Source of the DNA: Paragorgia papillata
Lineage: Eukaryota > Cnidaria > Anthozoa > Scleralcyonacea > Coralliidae
Assembly (NCBI GenBank): GCA_035771165.1
Contig: JAWNZC010000406.1
Span: forward strand, 4,959,001-5,023,000
Length of the DNA: 64,000 nt
Direction of reading: 5' to 3'
The translations under genes were made by a program, and so were the position numbers. Every line of letters begins with the position of its first letter. The first letter of the stretch is position 1. Shown piece by piece: positions 1 to 9,908 of the stretch. Under the pieces are notes generated by a model. It ran no database searches and was not told the DNA's origin. It saw nothing but the letters and a program-made list of their open reading frames with translations.

Positions 1-365
1 AACAAAGAGGGATGCATAAGCCGGATTGCATATGTGGTACAATAATACAGCTGGTGAAAATTGGGGTACTTGTTTTCAATGGAGCGATCACTGACCGGTT
101 TGGAGGCTAATTCGTCGGCCATTTATGCAATTGTTTTTGACTTAGAATATTACTTAGATAGTAGAACACGAATAATACAAATGTTTTGTAAATTTTGTTT
201 GTACAAATTTGGAAGAAATGTTTTATTAAACAGTAAATATTTGATTGAATTTGTGTTTGCTTCATTCCTTCAGACGCTACATGCTTGCTGTTGAAACACA
301 TTGGCAAACATAACAACACACGTAGTACCTTTTCGTATGTTTTTACTGTACAAGCTGTCGTAATA
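1..365. other. Non-coding stretch, nothing recognised
   Basis: AT-rich sequence without an exon-like open frame, splice-site pair or structural RNA that I can recognise. The short open frames on both strands have no family signature. It ends where a foldback element begins. Confidence 0.4.
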
Positions 366-758
366 TACACACCTAAAAACGCACAGTCTGATCAGCTCTG
401 ATATCAGATCTGTTCAGAGAAATGTAGCGACCCTTGATACAGCCTGACAGTTACAGAATGTACCAGCGCTGATGTATAAACATTTAGTTAGAATTTCTAA
501 CAGACTGCGACAGCTCCGTAGACAACATACCTGTTCAGTCTGTTATATACAGCACTGACTGTGTCAGGCTGATACAGTTTGACAGAATCTGTTCTGAACA
601 GTCTGTGGTAGCTGCAGGTATGATACAGATATGATGTCATAGGTGTATCATAGCTGATACTGCAACAGGCTGTATCAGGGGCCGCTACATTTTTCTGAAC
701 AGATCTGACATCATTCTGCATCAGGTCTGACACAGAGTGTGCGTTTTTGCGTGTGTAG
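366..758. mobile_element. Foldback/TIR element A, copy 1
   Basis: A roughly 390-bp non-coding element whose two ends are inverted copies of each other: CACACCTAAAAACGCACA at the left and the reverse complement of a near-identical sequence at the right (TGTGCGTTTTTGCGTGTGT). Inside, words such as CTGATACAG and CAGATCTG recur on both strands, so the element is internally palindromic. A second copy in the opposite orientation lies at 44821-45214. The structure suggests a non-autonomous DNA transposon (MITE). The superfamily is not assigned because I could not define a target-site duplication. Confidence 0.75.
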
Positions 759-790
759 TTAAACCTGTTAAATTCAGAGAAACCTCTGAG

Positions 791-860
791 CTCCAGACGG
801 GACTCGAACCCACAACCTTCCGAATGCCAGCCGGAGGCTCTCGCCATTGAGCCACTGGAA
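791..860 (-). repeat. tRNA-Ala-like SINE head, copy 1
   Basis: On the minus strand a cloverleaf can be folded: a stem pairing TCCAG with CTGGA, a D-arm around GGCTCAATGGCGAG, an anticodon arm with loop CTGGCAT (anticodon GGC, alanine) and a T-arm with GGGTTCGAGTCC, a good B box. A near-identical copy about 230 bp away and diverged flanks make a tRNA-derived SINE, or a tRNA pseudogene, more likely than a working tRNA gene. Confidence 0.6.
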
Positions 861-1024
861 CGTAGATGGTAGACCGAGGTTGCATTTTTCGATATTTATA
901 CCTGGAAACGAGTCTGGCTTCGTCTGGAGCTCTGGGCTTTCTGAGGTTAACAACTTACAATAGCTTTTTTCGTATGTTTTTTGCTGTACAAGCTGTCGTA
1001 TAGTAAACTCAGAGAAAAACTCAG

Positions 1025-1097
1025 CTCCAGACGGGACTCGAACCCACAACCTTCCGAATGCTAGCCGGACGCTCTCACCGTTGACCCACTGGAACTC
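1025..1097 (-). repeat. tRNA-Ala-like SINE head, copy 2
   Basis: Second minus-strand copy of the tRNA-Ala-like sequence seen at 791-860. The B box GGTTCGAGTCC is kept and the anticodon loop reads CTAGCAT (AGC, alanine). The D-arm has changed (GGGTCAACGG). The pair is most simply two SINE insertions or a local duplication. Confidence 0.55.
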
Positions 1098-1183
1098 AGA
1101 TGGTAGACCGAATATTTATACGCCTGGAAACTAGTCAATCAGGCCGTACGTGTGTCACAAGTACTTGCTGGGCTACAAGTCGT

Positions 1184-1327
1184 ATTGTGTCAGTTTATTT
1201 TCAGTAAATGTTTTTGTTCGCCATTAGTGTTTTCAGCTTGAGTTGGTAAAGTTTTTTCGTATGTTTTTGCTGTACAAACACTAATAACGTACAAAAAAAA
1301 CATTTACTGAAAATAAACTGACACAAT
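1184..1327. mobile_element. Short foldback element
   Basis: Arms TGTGTCAGTTTATTTTCAGT and its reverse complement lie about 140 bp apart. The core word CTTGAGTTGGTAAAGTTTTT is nearly repeated at about 62200, so this is a dispersed family. It is non-coding and probably a small MITE. Confidence 0.6.
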
Positions 1328-2241
1328 GTGCGAGGTCATGTTGAAAAAAATCATGCAGAGTAAAAACAAAAAAAAAACACATCAAAATAAAAATCGTACA
1401 AGGACGTTGACAACATCGGGAAGGCAGCAAGGCAGTGACCCTTTTCCAGTCATCTCTGAAAATTAGAAGTTTGCGGTGCCTGATGGGAAGGTGTACGAGC
1501 GGGATTCATTCTCGGCTGTAACTTTTCAGTGTCTGCCATTGTAAACAAGTTGCTGTCACGACCAGTGGTCACGACCTATATGTTACACGTAATTTTGCCG
1601 GTACAACTTGTGGAAATTTGTTTCAAAAGTACTGATAATCTGATATTACAAAACCAAATTTCCGACGTGCAACTTGAAAATCTGAGAAATCAGTTGCGGA
1701 GGGGTGTCACACGCTAAAAATTGCCGTGTAACTTGAAGTTTGTTTTTTTTTGCGACGCAAGTTTCACAAGAAAAAGCTACATGGTCTCAGTATTTGGTAG
1801 AGCTCTTACAGTCAAAATACAAATATCTTCGCATTTCTCCTTCTGTAGGCTGTTTGTGTATTACCGTAGCAGCGATGGACCAAAACGTGACAGTAATCCG
1901 ACTTATCAAACTCATTAACAATTCATGAGCTAATTCACCGATCAGAGAAAAATATTTGGTCATGTGCACGAGTTTTGAAACCCGGTAAAGGTCGCGCAAA
2001 CTGAATTCATATTTAAGAAATCAGATAATAAACGGTGGATACTAATATTGATCTATGTTATAAAAGCATTTGTCCTCCAACAAGGGAATAAGTGCAAGTG
2101 GTCCATAGACCGCACCAAATCGCGAACGAGTTTTATGAATGAAGACCTTAAAAGGGACTATAAAAAACACGACTGAAGCAACGCGTTGAACCCTCTGGTG
2201 ACTGGGAGCAATCGTCTGCATGGCGTTAGCGCCAGAGTATG
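1328..2241. other. Non-coding stretch, nothing recognised
   Basis: No exon or RNA gene was recognised. Two overlapping plus-strand open frames and one minus-strand frame near 1720-2000 are short and have no family signature. The right end abuts a mariner-like foldback element. Confidence 0.35.
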
Positions 2242-2751
2242 CAGTGTGTGTAAAAAAAATGGAACCCTTAGAAAATGAATTAGTATTCCTTTAAAACAAC
2301 CTATTGTAGTAGTTTGAAAGCCCTAAAAGCACTGCGTTATAAATTAATCGGCACATAAGTTAACCAGGAAGAGAAAAAGCTTTTAAATACTTTCACCATG
2401 CATACACTTCAAGCCTAGTCAATCGAGATATGGTCTGGAAACCGAAACGTTGCTATTGGACAATTCGTTCATTATACTAAAATACAATGTGTTCAGTGAC
2501 CGTGCACCGTGCACAAAAATACATAAAGGCGAACAAAAAGATAGCCCAAAGACTTTAGCTGAGTTTCCAGACCATATTTCGATTGACTATGCTTCAAGTT
2601 ATCTTAATTTCCCAGGTGTATGTAAGACCGTGTTTTTTTACGTATCCGTGGCTCAGAGGTGTTTAGGGCTTTCAAACTACTACAATATAGGTTGTTTAAA
2701 CAGAATACTAATTCATTTTCTAAGGGTTCCGTTTTTGATACACATGCACTG
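2242..2751. mobile_element. Tc1/mariner-like MITE with internal insertion, copy 1
   Basis: Left end CAGTGTGTGTAAAAAAAATG and right end ...GATACACATGCACTG are diverged inverted repeats. The inner TIR words AACCCTTAGAAAATGAATTA and TTGTAGTAGTTTGAAAGCCC appear at both ends in opposite orientation. The middle (about 2420-2600) holds a second inverted element bounded by TCGAGATATGGTCTGGAAAC and its complement, related to 61700-62000. The intact relative at 4187-4507 shows the empty form of the family. Confidence 0.7.
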
Positions 2752-3642
2752 TATAGAATATACTAAAGTCTGCATCAGTTCCAGAAGACTGATTAACGCC
2801 CTGTTTACATGAAGCGGATTGACAGTCCAATCGGATCGAAAAACGCGAGTGAAGTCAATCCGGGCACATAAACTACATGGATAATCCGATCTGCTTGGAA
2901 ATTTTTTTTCCGGTTTTGGAACACTATTTTCTGTGCTTCCCTCAATGTCTGCCATTTAGCACGACACGCACCAGCTTAACTCATGCGTATCAAGTCATTT
3001 TCAAGTCAAACCATTTTTAGATGAATCAGCTGATTGGAGACATTCAAGCCGATTGAATCTTGAATCTCAACTCCACTGCGTAGATTGACTTCAGCATTCG
3101 TGGCGATCAGAGCGAAGACTTTCAATCTTCTTCATTGTAAACAACAAGGGAAACAACATGCGCGAAACAGGGCCTCGGTCAGGAAGGAGTTTTAAAATTA
3201 GATATATGTCAAATTAATTTTGCTAATGACGGTCCCAAGAGGAATCTTTACGCCGTCGTGACTCTTTTGATGCCGTAGCACACAAAGTATTTTTATATTT
3301 AGTATTTTCAACACCGTGTTCGTTGTTTAAACAGCGCCACTCTGAGCATTTTAATGTCTTCAAGACGACATGAACACGCTGTTGAGAGCTGTTCTTTTAT
3401 TATCAGGTTAAATTCAGCTCAGACACTACAATTGTTTTAGCAGAATAAGAGCGTCTTGACTCTTGAAGGTCATGTTCAATTCACATTGCTCGTGTCGTAG
3501 ATCTTAAAGTCGCTAATAAATGCCCTCGTGCATGTGTCGAGACGAAAATCACACCGCCTTAAAAACACGTCCGAACGACAGAATTCGTATGCAAATAGCT
3601 CGAAAGAACAACGAATTAGACAAACTAACCTGGTTGAGTAGA
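2752..3642. other. Repeat-derived and unassigned DNA, possible RhoBTB 3' UTR
   Basis: 2800-3180 looks like repeat-derived sequence built around TCCAATCGGAT/GATTGACT-type words. 3180-3642 shows no repeat relatives in this window. On the minus strand it would be the 3' untranslated region of a candidate last RhoBTB exon, and an AATAAA signal is present on that strand at 3396-3401. This assignment is tentative. Confidence 0.3.
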
Positions 3643-3732
3643 TTATTCACGGCTTTGGCATAGCCCCGATCGACTTAGGTTGAAGAATGCAAACCAGCGA
3701 AGGGACCAAGTCTTCTGCAACTTGTCGTTCTG
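3643..3732 (-). CDS. Candidate C-terminal exon of RhoBTB (tentative)
   Basis: On the minus strand a CTATAG acceptor is followed by 29 codons and a TAA stop, in phase 0. The peptide contains SLRWFAFFNLS. Vertebrate RhoBTB proteins end with a basic-aromatic segment of the type RRWLFWNS, so the pattern is reminiscent, but the match is short. A minus-strand AATAAA lies about 240 nt beyond the stop. The phase agrees with the phase-0 end of the last firm RhoBTB exon at 12162, but at least one BACK-domain exon would have to lie between them and I did not find it. It may be fortuitous. Confidence 0.3.
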   Translation of the reverse strand, partial: QNDKLQKTWSLRWFAFFNLSRSGLCQSRE

Positions 3733-4186
3733 CTATAGTCATTCATTGATACATAATCATACGAGTAAGCGGTGGGCGGACAACAGTACAGGTGAATTCA
3801 TGTCGTACACACGAATCTCATATTTCTACTATAGCTTCTAGTGTTCTTCCACCATTTTTAGCCAATACAACTATAATTTACAACTATAATTATTAACTCA
3901 GAACTGTTCTGATTTTATAGCCTTAACTGAATAAATATACGTATAGCCCCAAGGGATTATTTTCTCGTGCTTAAAAGCCTGGTTTTCACTACGAATAAGC
4001 GTTATATTAAGACGGAAAGAATTGAAGACGACAAGGGAATGGAAATGGGACTGCTGTGGAAGTCAAGCTCCAACATAAGATATCGAAGCATAATTTTAAG
4101 ACGAAGTCATGAGCTAAGACCAAGAATAAAACAAAAAGCAAAACAAACAAAAAATGTCCTTGTTTCTTTCTTCAGTTTTACCTATA

Positions 4187-4507
4187 CAGTGTGTATCAAA
4201 AAAATTCGAACCCTTAGAAAATGAATTAGCATTCTTTTCAAACAACCTATTGTAGTAGTTTGAAAGCCCTAAGCAGTTCGCTGAACCCACAGATGCGTAA
4301 AACACACGGTCTTATACACCTGGGAAATTAAGATAACTTGAAGTGTATGCATGGTGAAAGTATTTAAAAGCTTTTTCGCTTCGTTTAACTTATGTGCTGA
4401 TTAATTTATAACGCAGCGCTTTTAGGGCTTTCAAACTACTACAATAGGTTGTTTGAAAAGAATGCTAATTCATTTTCTAAGGGTTCGAATTTTTTTGATA
4501 CACACTG
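4187..4507. mobile_element. Tc1/mariner-like MITE with TA target duplication, copy 2
   Basis: A 321-bp element begins CAGTGTGTATC and ends GATACACACTG, with inverted ends of about 80 bp. It is flanked on both sides by the dinucleotide TA (4185-4186 and 4508-4509), the target-site duplication of the Tc1/mariner superfamily. There is no transposase reading frame, so it is non-autonomous. A longer copy carrying an insertion lies at 2242-2751. Confidence 0.85.
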
Positions 4508-4733
4508 TAGAGCGTTTTCACTCACGTGATCGGTGGCCACATTGGGGTGGTGAAACAATACGAAATATTTGAATAAGAAAGAGCTAATTCCCATACCGTA
4601 CACCAATATGGCCGCCATTTCATTGTTTTGGTACACCAATATGGCCGCAGTGACGTCAGATGATATAATATCTCGGCCTGTTCGAGTCCCACAGGAAAAC
4701 GTTTGCTTTGTTTTGGTCTTGATCTGCATATAA

Positions 4734-5033
4734 CGCCTGTGGGGATTTAACATATCTGGAAACTATGGATTCTCCTGAGAAAAGTTGTAATATATCTTGT
4801 CAGCCGAAAATTTCATCTTCATAAACTTTTTTGCTGTTAAAGTTGACTGAAGTGATGTCATAGCAGGTCAGATCTGTCTACATGAAAACCTCTTTGCAGA
4901 TGCCCGCTATGACACACTTCCGTCAACTTTAACAGCAAAAGTCTATGAAGATGAAATTTTCGCCTGACAAGATATATTACAATTTTTCTCAGGAGAATCC
5001 ATAGATTACAAGTATGTTAAATCCCCACAGGCG
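4734..5033. mobile_element. Foldback element
   Basis: The outer words CGCCTGTGGGGATTTAACAT and TTAAATCCCCACAGGCG are inverted repeats. The arms continue inward through GGATTCTCCTGAGAAAA and AGATATATTACAA-type words for about 110 bp. It is non-coding and MITE-like. Confidence 0.75.
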
Positions 5034-5153
5034 ATATATGCACTAATCAGTTTGGACACGACGTCAAAATGGGCCGATATCAAGGACAACTTCAAAGTTC
5101 CACCGTTCAACAGAGCAAATCATAAATGAAAATTTCATGGTGTGTCTTGAATA

Positions 5154-5330
5154 ATTCTGCCCGCTATATTATCAACACCTAATCGCATGAGTTCTCGTAA
5201 AATTAAGGTTTAATTTCACGAGTCTTTTAAAAATTTTACAATTGTAAGATTTTGAAAACACGAGTGAAATTAAACCTTAATTTTACGAGAACTCATGCGA
5301 TTAGGTGTTGATAATATAGCGGGCAGAATT
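5154..5330. repeat. Near-perfect long palindrome
   Basis: Starts ATTCTGCCCGCTATATTATC and ends with its complement GATAATATAGCGGGCAGAAT. Arms of about 80 bp match almost base for base around a short AT-rich centre. This is the simplest hairpin type in the window and probably a recent foldback insertion. Confidence 0.85.
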
Positions 5331-5994
5331 ATTCAAGAGCTACGTTTATGTCCAGAAAATGTCGAAGTACATGTACCTTATCACGGTCGGTGCTCGGCAA
5401 CATTCAAATTTTCCTCGCTCTATCGCTGTGCCTGTTGCTTCCTTTTTGCAAACAGGCAAAAGTTCGTAAATTTTTCAGTGTATTCATTTTCACTAATAGT
5501 TTACACTCCTTCTTTTACTAAAAAATTAAAATATTAATTGTATGTTTCTTTTCAAAAGAATATGATTGAAACACCCGAAATACAATATCTGTGTCTACAA
5601 ATATTCATGTCAATGTATTGCAGTAAATGTTGTTTTATGGAGAAAAAATAAACATTTTTGTTTTACAAATGGAAGGCGCCTGTTTGCACACAGTATCCAT
5701 GGAAACAACATAATGAGAACGTTGGAGTGTATTTTCCCCATAACTATTCTTGTGCAAAGTTTGAATTATTTCTATCTTTTAATTTCAGATATATTACTCA
5801 TTTTGTAAATCTTATTTAGCCTGTGTGAGAAAATGACGTCACGAGGCACCTAATTTAATTGTTTCAGAAACCGGAATATCTCGAGAAAGAGACAATATTT
5901 TGAGAAACTGAAAACACTGGTATTCACCATTTCGAAATTATATTTTACTGAAATCAAAATTAGATACACGGTTTTCTCGGCATAGTGCCACTTT
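5331..5994. other. Non-coding stretch, nothing recognised
   Basis: AT-rich DNA. Two plus-strand open frames (about 5295-5537 and 5566-5808) have no recognisable family signature, and the first begins inside the palindrome. No exon is called. Confidence 0.35.
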
Positions 5995-6150
5995 AAAGCC
6001 GGTTTTCCACTAGGCGACTTTTTTCGCGCGAAGCGACTTCTTCTTTTGTCTCATGAGCTCTGAGCTGGAACTAATCAGAAATCTATTGAATTCGAACAAA
6101 AGAAAGTCGGTTCGCGCGAAAAAAAATCGCCTAGTGGAAAACCGCGGCTT
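5995..6150. mobile_element. Foldback element
   Basis: Arms AAAGCCGGTTTTCCACTAGG and CCTAGTGGAAAACCGCGGCTT are inverted. The inner words TTTCGCGCGAA are also complementary. It is about 156 bp and non-coding. Confidence 0.75.
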
Positions 6151-6904
6151 AAGGGACTCTTCTAGATGCGGTAGTCCTGCTACAAGGGGCTGAGTCACTG
6201 TAAACAGTTATTTCCATGTAAAACAAGGCCTTTAGATACTCTTTGAAAGTCAAAATTTAGAAAGACTTTGAAAGTCAAAATTTCATTCAAGGAGTATTCA
6301 AGGCGTAGCACGAATAGCCTGTTAATCTTTCAAACTTACAGCGTATACCCAACGAGCACATCACTCGAATATAACAGTACTATGTATCGCAGGGATGCAC
6401 TTGGTTTCGGCCGGTTAAAGTATGCAACTGGATTGTGGGTCCTTATAATATACCAATGACTCGCAGAAAGTGATAGATCCAAGATTGCGGTTTACGAGTC
6501 CTTTTCTTATATTAGTAACCGCTGACATTTTTCTAAATGAATTTCTTACCTAAGATTGATCGGACTGTGCGTGCGACTGAGCTCACAGATAAAAATACAG
6601 GACAGATCAGCGGTCCCTATACCATGTACGAGAGAAAAGACCCAATATTTCAGCCATCTTTGTTTGGTCATTTTTTGTCAAGCAGTTACAGGTCATATCT
6701 CGCTAACAACGATTTTTTCGTTTTCCGGTGGTTCGAACATGGAAAACTATGTATTTGAAAAGTTTTTCTCAAAATTCAAGAGCAGAAACCTAAATTTTTT
6801 TGGACCGGGTTTAGTTTTTGTGCTGTTTTAAATATTACTGCGTCTGGTCAGAAGTTTGGCGGGCATCTTGTGACGTAAGTAACCAGTTTTACCATAAAAA
6901 CAAA
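6151..6904. other. Repeat-like non-coding stretch
   Basis: Contains a local duplication of TTTGAAAGTCAAAATTT (6240-6290). No exon was recognised. The open frames here lack family signatures. Confidence 0.3.
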
Positions 6905-7571
6905 CCGCGATTTTTAAAATGCATGTGAAGCGAAAATTAAGTCTGTCTTATTTGAACGAACACTTAAAATTACAAAGCAACATCATCTACAAATTATTTT
7001 TTTTATTTCTCGCTTCGTTTTAGATGTAAACGTGCATAATAATTTATCGGAGAAGATTATATATATCTTTACTATAATCAAACATTATAGGACAACAAGG
7101 ATCTGGAATGTACTACCGAAACTCGTTACAACTAAATAGAAATCTCTATCAGCTTTTAAGACATCATTATTTAATTACTACTATTCTTCTTTGGAAAACA
7201 CTTATAACGCAGATGACCCTCGTTCGTGGAAAACGATTAGCATAAAATGTAATCGAGCACGTGACTTATCTAAACCTCTTTCATGTTGTTTCTAGCTTGA
7301 TGTCTGTATATGTAACTTTGTAAATATGTTTCTTTAGCTTGAATTTATTTGGGACCACAGTAATTGGCCAAAAGCTGTTGTGGTCACCCTGCCACCATCT
7401 TATATTATGTTTTATTATATGGCACAAGTCACTTCCGTTGAAATCGTGTGTTCTCATTGGCCGTCACGTGCCGGTCGATAATTTTCCGGATTTTGGCAGA
7501 CATGTTGTTTGCAACTAAACAATGAAAGAAAACCGCAAAAATGTTGTGAATTCAATAACCTGAGGACTAAA

Positions 7572-7699
7572 TTATGTATGAGTGGGACGATGAGCAATCT
7601 GGCAGTGAGTTTTAGGATTCCGAAAGCGATGACAACAAGAGCAACAACATTGAAAACGATGAGTCTATGTCACATGCTCGAGGTCACACTATTGACAAG
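7572..7699 (+). pseudogene. Exon-like acidic coding remnant, one stop
   Basis: From an ATG at about 7575 one frame reads MYEWDDEQSGSEF, then a TAG, then DSESDDNKSN... up to AAG followed by GTAATG, a plausible donor site. Acid- and serine-rich N-termini like this are common in piggyBac-like and other transposases, but no catalytic domain is present, so the family is not assigned. The in-frame stop marks it as broken, if it ever was an exon. Confidence 0.3.
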
Positions 7700-7732
7700 G
7701 TAATGTAAGATGGGACATTGTTTCAAAATGCC

Positions 7733-7838
7733 ATATAATAAACCTCTTATTAACCTTGTCCGCTTGGTCATTATGGAAAAATATCAGACCTCGGTCTGAT
7801 ATTTTTCCGTAATGACCGCGCTCTCGGTTAATATTAAA
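7733..7838. repeat. Short foldback
   Basis: GGTCATTATGGAAAAATATCAGACC pairs with GGTCTGATATTTTTCCGTAATGACC around the centre at about 7790. The outer words CTTATTAACC and GGTTAATAT are also complementary. Confidence 0.7.
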
Positions 7839-8658
7839 GTTATTATTAACTTAATTATTGTATAACTTTGTTCAGTTCATGTTTGTATAATAGGTAAATT
7901 GTGGTAAAGCTTATAAAATTAAAATAAAATAAACAAGATCACTTGAAATGTTTATAATAAAAAATGTTTATAATAAAAATGTTTATAAAAATACATGTTT
8001 GGTGTTGTACGAGGAACACAAACACATGCATGCTTCCTTCGAATCAAGTTAGGGGTTTGATAATAGGAAAAGTATATAACGTTCTCTGATAAGTCATTAC
8101 GCACGTGTACGTCACAATTGCAACATGTGACACTTACATATCAAACAACCTAAAATAACTAAAAAACGAAGCAAGCTGGAAACCAAACACTGCAAAAAAT
8201 GTTGCTTTGTCATTTTAAGCGTTCTTTCAAATAAGACAAACTTAATTTTCGTGTCATATACAGGTACCTTAAAGTATGATTTTTTTGGTTTCAAACCTTA
8301 AAATGTCAAATAGATATCTATAATATATGGTTGTCTATATGGTCGTCAAAATGTTAGCTAAAACTTCAGTTTCTTGGTCAGATCCATAAGTTATATGGAT
8401 CTGACCAGAAAAATGAAGTTTCAACTCCATTTTGACTTACTGTACGTCACAAAGTCACTCACCCAAGATTCTTTCCATGCACGGGTATTTTTTTCAAGAG
8501 GTGCACTTTATTCGCTAAAACACAACTTCTTAATACTTAGGTTGGTTTCCTCATATATTTTATGACTTTAAGACAAAAAATCATCCTTGGCGAGATATGA
8601 ACTTCAGTCAAAAAAAGATTACTTTTAAATAAAACGAAGGGATTCAATGTAGTGTTTG

Positions 8659-9293
8659 AAATGTTAACAGTTTTACGAAATCTGCTTTCGTATTTGAGAA
8701 ACGACGTTACCATTCTCGTATTTTATGCCGCCATTTTGAGTTTGTAGAACGGCTTAATTTTGATGTACAGCGAAATTTTGTTTTCAATTTTGACGTTATA
8801 TCGATCAAATTGAAAAGAAAATTTTGCTGTTCATCAAAATTGAGCCATTATTACCTCCACCACAAGAGGTTATGTTTTCACCTCTGTTTGTCTGTCTGTC
8901 GTCAGGATATCTCACAAAGTACTACACAGGTTTTTTATGAAAGTTTGTAGAAAGACTGATCATAGACCAAGGATCAAGCCATTAAATTTTGGTTTACTGA
9001 ATTTGGTTGAAAATTGGATGAAAATTTCACAAAAGTTTCTCCGGGTAGAAGGAATAATTGGAAAAATACTTGATTGCGGCATTATTATGCCTTACACATT
9101 CATACTGTAACCGATATGTGTAAGCAATCCGGTATACTGTAACTTAAATTGGGGTCTTAATAACCGGCTGGCAGAGTTATGCAGTCTCTGAGTATACCTT
9201 CTTCTTCAAACTCAAAAAGGCGGCATAAAATACGAAAATGGTACCGTAATTTGTCGAGTACGAGAGCAAATATCGTAAAACTATCAACATTTC
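8659..9293. mobile_element. Foldback element with non-palindromic core
   Basis: The arms carry TATTTTATGCCGCCATTTTGAG and, inverted, CTCAAAAAGGCGGCATAAAAT, plus outer words ACAGTTTTACGA and TCGTAAAACT. The centre (8850-9200) starts with ACCTCTGTTTGTCTGTCTGT. A fragment of the same arm occurs at 51310-51400 (CTCAAAATGGCGGCATAAAAT). It is non-coding. Confidence 0.7.
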
Positions 9294-9908
9294 TAAACAA
9301 GACAGTTAAATGACTTTATTTACTTTATTTTTTTGACTAAGGTTCCCCTTTAAGCGCAGTGTGAAAAACCACCTTGGGGTTGGAAGCCTTGAAACACTAC
9401 ATAATCTTACATTACAGTACACGAGGATTCTCTGCTTCGTGTTTTACGGTAGGCTTGTAACTCTGTCAAATAACATGGCGGAGGCCATCTTTGCTGTTCA
9501 ATCATCGTAAGATTATCTGTCGACAAACATTGCAGTTCTTTTTTCTTTCGAAAATCGTCAAAATTTATCGCAATATAATACAGGTATTTCGAGACCAGTT
9601 GAAAGGCGTTGTGCGTCTAAAAAAACACAGCATATAAACAAAGAATTAGAAACAGGGCTCAAAATAACGGCCGGTCACCGGTCAATGACCGGCCAAATCT
9701 TTAATGTGACCGGTCAAATTTGTATAACGCCGGTCATTTTACTTGCAATTAATTTTATTACTTCCATTTGAAGGAACTTAAACTGATTGTTGTTGTTGTT
9801 GTGCTGTTGTAGACCCGTTTCATAATGTCTGATATATATTGAAGTGAACTATGCATGCATTTCCTTTTTATGACAAACGTTCATATCAGTACTAGCTTAT
9901 ATATATAT
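9294..9908. other. Non-coding stretch
   Basis: No exon recognised. Contains a local cluster of the word ACCGGTC (9660-9730, five occurrences counting both strands) and a short (GTT)n run near 9790. It borders the 282-bp tandem array. Confidence 0.4.

Larger units (their letters stand above)
6905..8290. mobile_element. Possible larger DNA element with inverted ends and a coding remnant
   Basis: The left border (6930-7020) carries the words AAAATTAAGTCTGTCTTATTTGAACGAACACTTAAAAT-type sequence. The right border (8150-8275) carries the reverse complement of the same family (AAGCGTTCTTTCAAATAAGA). The same border sequence forms the arms of short foldbacks at 21427-21910 and 27571-27986 and occurs at 30240-30430. 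Between the borders lies an exon-like acidic remnant (7572-7699). This could be a larger, now degenerate member of the family. Two independent short insertions would look similar. Confidence 0.35.

Noticed and set aside
497..847. 116-codon minus-strand frame, and its counterpart at 44844-45095 on the plus strand
   Set aside because: The similarity between the two comes from two inverted copies of foldback element A. No protein family is recognised.
791..1097. Two genuine tRNA-Ala genes
   Set aside because: The cloverleaf folds, but the close tandem placement, changed D-arm in copy 2 and unusual acceptor stem fit SINE heads or pseudogenes better.
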